NCBI GenBank assembly: GCA_900550005.1
Contig: URQL01000038.1
Location: forward strand, 1-11,595
Direction of reading: 5' to 3'
Source: an uncultured Erysipelotrichaceae bacterium
GTDB taxonomy: Bacteria > Bacillota_I > Bacilli_A > Erysipelotrichales > Coprobacillaceae
DNA: 11,595 nucleotides
The notes beneath the pieces are model-generated. The model worked only from the letters and a program-made list of their open reading frames with translations, was not told where the DNA came from and made no database searches. The position numbers and the translations under genes are program-made. Below, one piece after another: positions 6,133 to 11,595 of the stretch. Each line of letters opens with the position of its first letter. Position 1 is the first letter of the stretch.

Positions 6133-6996
6133 ATAAAATCCACCTTCAATTTTCATTGATCGACTAATATTAACAAAGGCTTTTGGATCGATTCCTTTTA
6201 CAAAATCAATAACATCTTTAACTTCGTTGGCAGCAACAACCGTATAAAGTAATGTACGAGGTTCATCTAAATAACATCCTTTACCTTCAAAACGCGTAAT
6301 TCCATGGTGAGTATAAGAAAGTAATCGTTTTTCAAGTTTTTCTGGACTTGATGTGATAATAAATAAAGTTGTTCTTTGATCACGTTGATATAAACGATGA
6401 ATCACTTGGGTAGATACAAATTGGAAAATAATCGAATAAAGTGCAGCTTCAAAGCCAAATAAAATACCTGAAACGGTTAATACAATAACGTTAAATCCTA
6501 ATACTAAATTCCATGATGAAGTATTGAATTTATCAGAGAGGAATACGGCAATAAAATCAGTACCCCCGCTTGAAGCATTTCCATATAAAGCAATGGATAT
6601 CGATAGACCATTTAAGATCCCACCAAAAATGGCTACTAATAAAGGATCAGAAGTGACTGGAGTAGAAGGTAAAATATCGACTAAAAATGAGTTTAACACA
6701 ATCATTAAGATTGAATAACCTGTAAAGTTTTTTCCAATCGTTTTAAAACCGATATAAGCAGGAATAGCATTTAAAGTAATATTAATAAATGAATAAGGTA
6801 TCTCAGTATGAAATAATTCACTGGCAATACGTTGAATCAATAAAGTTAAACCATTAAATCCTCCAGGTAATAAGTTACCTGCACGTACAAAGGATTTGAT
6901 ATTTAAAGACATGATCAAGGATGCAACGATGACACATATAAAAGACATTAAATGTTTTTTCCAAGGTTGTCTTTGTTTTAATTTTCCATAAACCAT
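6115..6996 (-). CDS. YitT family membrane protein with C-terminal DUF2179 domain
   Basis: This 293-aa protein has the two-part build of the YitT family. An N-terminal membrane domain of about five or six helices (roughly 15-200) carries the conserved glycine-rich motifs LLPGGFNGLTLLIQR (42-56) and GNASSGGTDFIA (139-150). A soluble C-terminal DUF2179 domain (about 208-288) carries FIITSSPEKL and the late VNISRSMKIEGGFY segment. The family is widespread in Bacillota, often in several copies per genome, and its transport or sensing role is not established. The ATG follows GAGGAGA at 7008-7014 with an 11-nt gap, slightly long but with no better start nearby. A separate promoter precedes it, and it is divergent from the HD-domain gene. 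Confidence 0.92.
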   Translation of the reverse strand: MVYGKLKQRQPWKKHLMSFICVIVASLIMSLNIKSFVRAGNLLPGGFNGLTLLIQRIASELFHTEIPYSFINITLNAIPAYIGFKTIGKNFTGYSILMIVLNSFLVDILPSTPVTSDPLLVAIFGGILNGLSISIALYGNASSGGTDFIAVFLSDKFNTSSWNLVLGFNVIVLTVSGILFGFEAALYSIIFQFVSTQVIHRLYQRDQRTTLFIITSSPEKLEKRLLSYTHHGITRFEGKGCYLDEPRTLLYTVVAANEVKDVIDFVKGIDPKAFVNISRSMKIEGGFYKEPRD

Positions 6997-7030
6997 AAAT
7001 AAAAAAATCTCCTCTTTTAATTTCTTTACT

Positions 7031-7059
7031 ATTATAAAGATGTATTAAAAAAAATACAA
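7031..7059 (-). promoter_or_regulatory. Promoter of the YitT gene
   Basis: On the minus strand a perfect TATAAT (7031-7036) lies 17 bp downstream of TTGTAT (7054-7059). It sits about 17 bp upstream of the ribosome site. Confidence 0.7.
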
Positions 7060-7126
7060 TATTTAATTCGACATTTTTTTCTCAAATTAAAAAGTAATTT
7101 TAAAAAATTTTTGGCGAAATTTATTG

Positions 7127-7132
7127 TATAAT
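7127..7132 (+). promoter_or_regulatory. -10 element of the HD-domain gene
   Basis: A perfect TATAAT is at 7127-7132. No convincing -35 exists at 16-18 bp spacing (the sequence is A/T runs), and TTGGCG at 7111-7116 is too close. Transcription from here would begin near 7139, almost at the AGGAGGG ribosome site (7139-7145), giving a very short leader. The remaining bases of the 6997-7150 intergenic region show only AT-rich sequence. Confidence 0.55.
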
Positions 7133-7150
7133 AGAAATAGGAGGGTTAAT

Positions 7151-8398
7151 ATGGAAACTAATACATTTAAATTAAGTGCTTTTACGTTGAATGATAGTCG
7201 TGTTTTTCGTGATCCTATTCATAATTATATCCATGTGGATCATCTTTTAATTTGGCAATTAATTAATACAAAAGAGATGCAAAGATTAAGAAGAATCAAA
7301 CAATTAGGTGGTACTTATGAAGTTTATCAAACGGCAGAACATTCACGTTTTACACATTCATTAGGAGTTTATGAAGTGGTAAGAAGAATGGTTAAGGAAA
7401 CAGAGATCCAAAATCATTTAAATGATTATGAGATCGCTGTTGTGATGTGTGCAGGATTATTACATGATCTAGGACATGGACCTTATTCTCATAGTTTTGA
7501 ATCGGTTTTTCAAACGAATCATGAAAAGATGACAGTGGACATGATTTTAGGCAATAGTGAAGTTCATAAAGTGTTAAATCGTTATCATGTAGATTTAGCA
7601 AGAGATGTCGCTTTAGTTATTGAAAAAAAGCATCCCAATGAGATGCTTGTGCAAATGATTTCTAGTCAATTAGATGCTGATCGAATGGATTATTTACTTC
7701 GTGATGCCTATTTTAGTGGAACAACGTATGGCGAATTTGATTTAGGTCGTATTTTAAGAACGATACGTGTTGTTAATCATCAAATCGTTTATAAAGAATC
7801 CGGAGTACAAGCCATTGAAGATTATATTCTTGCTCGTTATCATATGTATTGGCAAGTTTATTATCATCCAACTGCACGTTCTTATGAAAAAATATTAAGT
7901 AAAATCTTTTTACGTTTACAAGATCTTTATTCAACAAAATATCATTTTAAAACAGACTTGCATTATTTAATCCCTTTTTTAAATCATCATGTTTCGTATG
8001 AAGATTATTTTAATTTAGATGAATCAGTCCTTCAATATTACTTTAAATGTTTTTTAGAGGAAGAAGATTTCATTTTAGCTGATTTAGCAAACCGTTTTTT
8101 AAATCGTCATCTTTTAAAACATCAAGACTATCAAGATGAAAGAGATGTTGAGAAGTTGCAAAAACTTGCTTATGATGCAGGATATGATCCACGTTATTAC
8201 ATCATTAAAGATAGACAACAACAAATTCCTTATTTGCATTATGGGGCTAGTGGGGAAATAGGGGATATTAAAATTTTAATGAAAGATAAATCTATTAAAG
8301 ATTTACCTGATGTATCTGAAATCGTTGAAGCAATCGTGTATTCTAAACGTAATAAAATGGATAAGTTAGTTTATTACCCTAAGGAAATCGTACGCTAA
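7151..8398 (+). CDS. HD-domain phosphohydrolase, dNTP triphosphohydrolase-like (YwfO/EF1143 type)
   Basis: This 415-aa cytoplasmic enzyme has an N-terminal HD domain with the expected metal-binding residues: H64 in EHSRFTHSLG, the pair H105-D106 in GLLHDLGHGPYSHSFE, and D175 in SSQLDADRMDYLLRD. The DPIHNYIHVD motif at 21-30 and the long mixed C-terminal region fit the family of YwfO and the Enterococcus EF1143 protein, a deoxynucleotide triphosphohydrolase. A role in dNTP pool control is therefore likely, though the exact substrate is not readable. The ATG at 7151 follows AGGAGGG by 5 nt. A longer frame from a TTG at 7124 is rejected because it begins upstream of the -10. The 3' end overlaps the convergent PBP gene by 20 bp. 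Confidence 0.9.
   Translation: METNTFKLSAFTLNDSRVFRDPIHNYIHVDHLLIWQLINTKEMQRLRRIKQLGGTYEVYQTAEHSRFTHSLGVYEVVRRMVKETEIQNHLNDYEIAVVMCAGLLHDLGHGPYSHSFESVFQTNHEKMTVDMILGNSEVHKVLNRYHVDLARDVALVIEKKHPNEMLVQMISSQLDADRMDYLLRDAYFSGTTYGEFDLGRILRTIRVVNHQIVYKESGVQAIEDYILARYHMYWQVYYHPTARSYEKILSKIFLRLQDLYSTKYHFKTDLHYLIPFLNHHVSYEDYFNLDESVLQYYFKCFLEEEDFILADLANRFLNRHLLKHQDYQDERDVEKLQKLAYDAGYDPRYYIIKDRQQQIPYLHYGASGEIGDIKILMKDKSIKDLPDVSEIVEAIVYSKRNKMDKLVYYPKEIVR
8351..8379 (-). terminator. Weak candidate terminator of the PBP gene
   Basis: On the minus strand GGGTAA (8374-8379) can pair with TTATCC (8359-8364, one G-U pair) around a 9-nt loop, followed by the poor T-rich stretch ATTTTATT. It lies inside the 3' end of the HD gene. 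The stem is short and the T tract interrupted. Confidence 0.22.
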
Positions 8399-10289
8399 GA
8401 TTTTGCAAAGGGGGTTGTTTTGTATTTTTACTTTTAAACCAGTAAAGACTTCCTGTAGGCGTACTGTTGCCTGTAAGAGGATCAATAATTCTTTCCTCAA
8501 TTTGGTCATTGGGTTGATACCAAGAAGAATCAAGATAGAGATTGGTTAGGTCATACCATATTTTTTTAGCGACGATACGCTCTTGATAGGCTTCAAGTAA
8601 TTGATCTTGGTCATAACCCACCCAGCTTCCAACTACGATATGTTGATTATAGCCAATTACTAAACTGTCAAAATCACTGGTTCCACTTTTAGCGGCAAAA
8701 GGTTGTTTTCTTTTATAATTAAGTAAAGTGGGTTCAGAGTAGTCGATACATTTTTCATCAAAAGAAGCTTGTAACATTTGGGTTAAGATTAAACAAGTGG
8801 TTTCATCAAGAAGCTGTTTTAATTTATCTTGGTGATGATAGAGTTCATCTCCGTTTTGATCTTCGATTTTTTCGATACAATAGGGTTCTTGGTATTTTCC
8901 TAAAGAAGCAAAGCAGGTATAGATTTTCGTCATGGTATAAATTGAAGTACTTAAGGTTCCTAGAGCTAAAGAAGCATCGGGACTAACGTTTTTTAAGCCG
9001 AAATCTTCTAATTTACTTGCGAGGGCGTTTTCTCCTAGAAAAAGATGGGTTTTCATTGCGTAGATGTTATCAGATAAAGCGATAGCTTCAATCATTGTGA
9101 TGGGTTTATTGGCATAAAGATCAGCATAATTCGTTGGACTATAAGTTTTTCCATTTGCAAGAGTGAAAGTCGTTGCTTCACTTGTAAAAGTGGTGGTTGG
9201 TTCAAAACCTTGTCTTAAAGCTAAATAATAGAGTAAAGGTTTAATGGTTGAGGCTACTTGTCGAGAAGCATCCATTGCGCGGTTATATTGGGAAAGTTGA
9301 TAATCTTTTCCACCATTGATTGCTAGAATTTTAAAAGTGTTGGGTTCAATGGCGATATTAGCACATTCTAAAGAAGAATCTGGCATATGATTATTGATGG
9401 ATGTATTTAAAGTCGATTGCAAGGATGAATCAAGTGTTGTATAGATTTTAAGTCTGTTTTGTATTTGATCAAGTCGTTTATAACCAAGTGAACGTAATTC
9501 ATTTAAAACAGTATCTTTGTAGTATTGAAGTGAGGATGAATAAGCTAAGGATGAATTGATTTCTAATTGGATTTCTTCATTTAAACAGGTTGTGAGTGTA
9601 TTTTGGTCAATTATTTTCATTTGATAAAGTGCTTCTAAAACAAGTTGTTGTCTTTTTTTAGCTTCATCAGGGCGACTAATGGGATCATAGAGGGTAGGTC
9701 CATTGATGATTCCAGCAAGGAGTGAACTTTCAGATAAGTTCAAGTCTTGACTGGATTTATTGAAATAATAATGGGCTGCATTTTCAATCCCGTAGATTCC
9801 ATTACCAAAATAAATTGTATTGATGTAACCTTCTAGAATTTCTTCTTTAGAAAGATGGGTTTCAAGTTGCATGGTATACATGGCTTCTTCTAGTTTTCTT
9901 TTCAAAGAGATTTCGTTTGTTAAATAGAGGTTACGCGCATATTGTTGGGTGATGGTACTGGCTCCTTGAAGGGTATCTTTAGTTAAATTATTAACCAAGG
10001 CACGAAAAATCCCGATTAGATCAAAACCGTGATGATTATAAAATTGTCGATCTTCAATAGCGATGATACTTTCTACAAAATAAGGAGATACGTGATCAAG
10101 ATCAATATATTTTCCCATTGCTTCATGATTGGATTGGTAAAATAATTCTCCGGTATTATCGTACATTTCAATTTGGTTGTTTTTACCAATGTTTTGACTG
10201 GCGCTAAGATAGGCTATTCCATAACCAAGTAAAATAAGACAAACAAGTGTAAGCATGCTAAAGACGAATGTTTTTCCTATGATTTTCAT
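8379..10289 (-). CDS. Class A penicillin-binding protein (glycosyltransferase GT51 plus transpeptidase)
   Basis: This 636-aa membrane-anchored enzyme polymerises glycan strands from lipid II and cross-links peptides outside the membrane. A single N-terminal helix (about 8-28) is the anchor. The GT51 domain (about 50-230) has EDRQFYNHHG (79-88, catalytic E79), GASTITQQYARN (109-120), KRKLEEAMYTMQLE (130-143) and a GYINTIYFGNGIYGIENAA segment. The transpeptidase domain has all three active-site motifs: S347-T-I-K350, S406-D-N408 and K534-S-G-T537. It is compact for the family, with no C-terminal extension beyond about 100 residues after KSGT. The ATG at 10289 follows AGGTGAG, and an in-frame ATG at 10355 would extend through the divergent promoter region into the neighbouring gene. 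The gene stands alone, and its 3' end overlaps the HD gene tail to tail. Confidence 0.94.
   Translation of the reverse strand: MKIIGKTFVFSMLTLVCLILLGYGIAYLSASQNIGKNNQIEMYDNTGELFYQSNHEAMGKYIDLDHVSPYFVESIIAIEDRQFYNHHGFDLIGIFRALVNNLTKDTLQGASTITQQYARNLYLTNEISLKRKLEEAMYTMQLETHLSKEEILEGYINTIYFGNGIYGIENAAHYYFNKSSQDLNLSESSLLAGIINGPTLYDPISRPDEAKKRQQLVLEALYQMKIIDQNTLTTCLNEEIQLEINSSLAYSSSLQYYKDTVLNELRSLGYKRLDQIQNRLKIYTTLDSSLQSTLNTSINNHMPDSSLECANIAIEPNTFKILAINGGKDYQLSQYNRAMDASRQVASTIKPLLYYLALRQGFEPTTTFTSEATTFTLANGKTYSPTNYADLYANKPITMIEAIALSDNIYAMKTHLFLGENALASKLEDFGLKNVSPDASLALGTLSTSIYTMTKIYTCFASLGKYQEPYCIEKIEDQNGDELYHHQDKLKQLLDETTCLILTQMLQASFDEKCIDYSEPTLLNYKRKQPFAAKSGTSDFDSLVIGYNQHIVVGSWVGYDQDQLLEAYQERIVAKKIWYDLTNLYLDSSWYQPNDQIEERIIDPLTGNSTPTGSLYWFKSKNTKQPPLQNLSVRFP
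8404..8429 (+). terminator. Weak candidate terminator of the HD gene
   Basis: A 7-bp stem with two G-U pairs (8404-8410 with 8418-8424) closes a GGGGTTG loop and is followed by TTTTT (8425-8429). It begins 6 nt after the HD stop, within the PBP coding sequence. Stability is low. Confidence 0.28.
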
Positions 10290-10324
10290 TTTCTCACCTA
10301 CTTTTATTTTGGTAAGAAAATAGG

Positions 10325-10330
10325 TATAAT
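10325..10330 (+). promoter_or_regulatory. -10 element of the DUF1934 gene
   Basis: A perfect TATAAT lies at 10325-10330. The -35 region at 17-bp spacing (10302-10307, TTTTAT) is poor. Transcription would start near 10337, directly at the GGGTGA ribosome site (10337-10342) before the ATG at 10348. Confidence 0.5.
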
Positions 10331-10354
10331 ATACATGGGTGAAGAAAATGTACA
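10326..10354 (-). promoter_or_regulatory. Possible divergent promoter of the PBP gene
   Basis: On the minus strand TATTAT (10326-10331) lies 17 bp from TGTACA (10349-10354). The -10 shares bases with the plus-strand TATAAT of the DUF1934 gene, so the two promoters would overlap and exclude each other. The -35 match is modest. Confidence 0.35.
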
Positions 10355-10740
10355 AAATTATTAAAATAAAATATAAGAGTGTGATCGTTACAGATGGACA
10401 AAAGGAAAGTGTAACGATCCAAGCGAATGGATCAATGCATGAAAAAGGAGAACAAACTTTTGTTTATTTTGAAAATGAGGACCATATTCCCTTTGAAATT
10501 ATTATTGATCAAAAACGAGAACATCTTTCTTTAAAACAAGGTAAGAGTGTTTTACGTTTGAAAAAAGGAATGCGTATTGATAATAATTATGAAACGATGT
10601 ATGGTTCTATCCCTTTAACGAGCGAATTATTGAAACTTGAAAAGGGAGAAGAAATCTTAAAAATGAAATATCATTTAAGACAAAATGAACAGATCATTTC
10701 AACTGTTTATATGCAATTGCAATGGTTAAACTTAGAATAA
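10348..10740 (+). CDS. DUF1934 beta-barrel protein (YwiB-like)
   Basis: This 130-aa soluble protein has no signal peptide and alternating hydrophobic and polar strands, consistent with the small beta-barrel fold of the DUF1934 family. Conserved-looking segments are an N-terminal KIKYKSVIVTDGQKESV, a central FVYFENED, and a C-terminal LKMKYHLRQNEQIISTVYMQLQW. In Bacillus subtilis the homolog ywiB is also adjacent to argS, and that synteny supports the call. The function is not known. A GTG start at 10339 is possible but would lie almost at the 5' end of the mRNA with no ribosome site, whereas the ATG at 10348 follows GGGTGA by 5 nt. It is divergent from the PBP gene. Confidence 0.82.
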   Translation: MYKIIKIKYKSVIVTDGQKESVTIQANGSMHEKGEQTFVYFENEDHIPFEIIIDQKREHLSLKQGKSVLRLKKGMRIDNNYETMYGSIPLTSELLKLEKGEEILKMKYHLRQNEQIISTVYMQLQWLNLE

Positions 10741-10761
10741 TTAAAAAAACATGAAATAATG

Positions 10762-10806
10762 AGTGGAAAAGTGAATTTTTCTTTTGACTATCCACTATTT
10801 TTGTTT
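10762..10806 (+). terminator. Candidate hairpin after the DUF1934 gene, overlapping the argS -35
   Basis: AGTGG (10762-10766) can pair with CCACT (10792-10796), and AAAAG (10767-10771) with CTTTT (10781-10785), leaving a 6-nt bulge on the 3' side. A T-rich stretch follows (10798-10806). It could be a weak terminator that also contains the argS -35 element. Confidence 0.3.
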
Positions 10807-10812
10807 TATTAT
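10784..10812 (+). promoter_or_regulatory. Promoter of argS
   Basis: TTGACT (10784-10789) and TATTAT (10807-10812) are spaced by 17 bp. A perfect TATAAT overlaps at 10810-10815 but at 20-bp spacing. The leader to the GTG is about 35 nt, too short for a T-box or other large riboswitch. Confidence 0.75.
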
Positions 10813-10853
10813 AATCTATATTTGTATGCATTTAAACAGGAGGGGTTGAAAAA

Positions 10854-11595
10854 GTGAGTGTAAACAAAATTGAATCGTCTTTAAAAGAATTATTAGCAAG
10901 TAGTGTTATTAAAAGTGGATTACTTGATACGATCGATGCAAGTAGTATTGTTATTGAAATACCTAGAGATAATGCCAATGGGGATTACTCTTCAAATATT
11001 GCAATGCAATTAACTCGTCAATTAAAAAGAAATCCTCGTGAAATTGCCTCTCTACTTGTTGAAAATATAGATTTAAATTCAGGATTGATTTCTAAAGTAG
11101 ACATCGCAGGACCTGGATTTATCAATATGTTTGTAAATAAAACAAGCATGACTTCTATCATTGGTGAAGTTCTTCAAGAAAAAGATGCTTATGGTAGATC
11201 AACTTATGGAAATAAAGTGAAATATGATGTTGAATTTGTTTCAGCAAACCCTACAGGTGATTTACATTTAGGTCACGCTAAAGGGGCAGCTGTGGGTGAT
11301 AGTATTTGTCGTATCTTAGATGCTGCTGGTTATGATGTAACTAGAGAATATTATATTAATGATGCTGGAAATCAAATCAATAATTTAGCGGCTTCTTTAT
11401 TTGCTCGTTATAAACAAGCTTTTGGAATGGAATGTGAATTACCTAAAGATGGTTACCATGGTAAAGATATCATTGGTATTGCTGCTAAAGTAAAAGAAGA
11501 ATACGGTGATGAATTCTTAAATAAAGATTATGAAGAAGTTCGTCAAACATTCAGAGATATCGGGGTTAAATTTGAATTACAAAAAATTAAAGATA
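10854..11595 (+). CDS. argS: Arginyl-tRNA synthetase, 5' part (runs off the window)
   Basis: The first 247 codons of a class I aminoacyl-tRNA synthetase are present with no stop before the window end. It charges tRNA-Arg with arginine in the cytoplasm. The N-terminal ArgS-specific domain (about 1-95) includes NGDYSSNIAMQL and the GPGFINMFV segment that ends it. The catalytic core opens with VEFVSANPTGDLHLGHAKGA, in which HLGH (138-141) is the HIGH signature, followed by REYYINDAGNQI (164-175), highly characteristic of ArgS. The KMSKS-like loop and anticodon domain would lie beyond the window. The GTG start follows AGGAGGGG (10838-10845) by 8 nt, and no in-frame ATG lies nearby. It has its own promoter downstream of the DUF1934 gene. 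Confidence 0.95.
   Translation, partial: MSVNKIESSLKELLASSVIKSGLLDTIDASSIVIEIPRDNANGDYSSNIAMQLTRQLKRNPREIASLLVENIDLNSGLISKVDIAGPGFINMFVNKTSMTSIIGEVLQEKDAYGRSTYGNKVKYDVEFVSANPTGDLHLGHAKGAAVGDSICRILDAAGYDVTREYYINDAGNQINNLAASLFARYKQAFGMECELPKDGYHGKDIIGIAAKVKEEYGDEFLNKDYEEVRQTFRDIGVKFELQKIKD

Noticed and set aside
5958..6167. Small plus-strand frame of 69 codons between the MATE and YitT genes
   Set aside because: It lies mostly antisense to two well-supported genes and the MATE promoter, has no ribosome site, and shows no family features.
7392..7601. Small minus-strand frame inside the HD gene
   Set aside because: It is antisense to the conserved catalytic region of the HD domain and has no ribosome site or recognisable composition.
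10813..10853. T-box riboswitch in front of argS
   Set aside because: Only about 35 nt separate the likely transcription start from the GTG, far too short for a T-box, and no T-box consensus is visible.
1..11595. CRISPR array, tRNA or rRNA gene, insertion sequence, phage or toxin-antitoxin module
   Set aside because: No regularly spaced repeats, cloverleaf sequences, transposase-like frames or terminal inverted repeats were seen. The genes are ordinary chromosomal families with uniform composition.

Overview
The window looks like an ordinary chromosomal segment of a low-GC Gram-positive bacterium (Bacillota). Supporting signs are AT-rich codon use, strong AGGAGG-type ribosome sites, TATAAT promoters, U-tailed hairpin terminators, a DUF1934 (YwiB-type) gene just before argS as in Bacillus, and YitT, YtrA-type GntR and class A PBP genes. 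TGA is used as a stop, so the standard bacterial code applies. An anaerobic gut lineage such as Erysipelotrichia is plausible from the NfnAB pair, but this is inference and the genus cannot be read from the sequence.

Layout. (1) 1-2385: an extended -10 promoter, then nfnA-nfnB with a 1-nt overlap, encoding a flavin/iron-sulfur NADH-dependent ferredoxin:NADP+ oxidoreductase, closed by a strong terminator. (2) 2387-4675: a compact ABC exporter operon. A TTGACA promoter is overlapped by a long inverted repeat (probable operator), followed by an ATPase, a six-helix permease, a much shorter paralog of that permease, and a YtrA-type GntR regulator as last gene, then a terminator. The regulator probably represses its own operon through the inverted repeat. 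(3) 4682-7059, minus strand: a YitT-family membrane protein (DUF2179 tail) and a MATE family efflux protein, each with its own promoter. (4) 7127-8398: an HD-domain phosphohydrolase resembling dNTP triphosphohydrolases. (5) 8379-10289, minus strand: a complete class A penicillin-binding protein whose 3' end overlaps the HD gene tail to tail by 20 bp. (6) 10325-11595: a DUF1934 beta-barrel protein divergent from the PBP gene, then the 5' part of argS, which starts with GTG and runs off the window.

Several longest-frame starts are wrong: promoter and ribosome-site positions move the starts of NfnA (110), MATE (6025), HD (7151), PBP (10289) and DUF1934 (10348) downstream.

I see no CRISPR array, tRNA, rRNA, insertion sequence or phage gene, and no clear undescribed system. 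The most unusual element is the ABC operon, where a permease was duplicated and one copy appears to have lost about 104 central residues in frame while remaining an intact gene with its own ribosome site. No gene-free stretch reaches 300 bases. The longest, 6997-7150, holds the divergent YitT and HD promoters.
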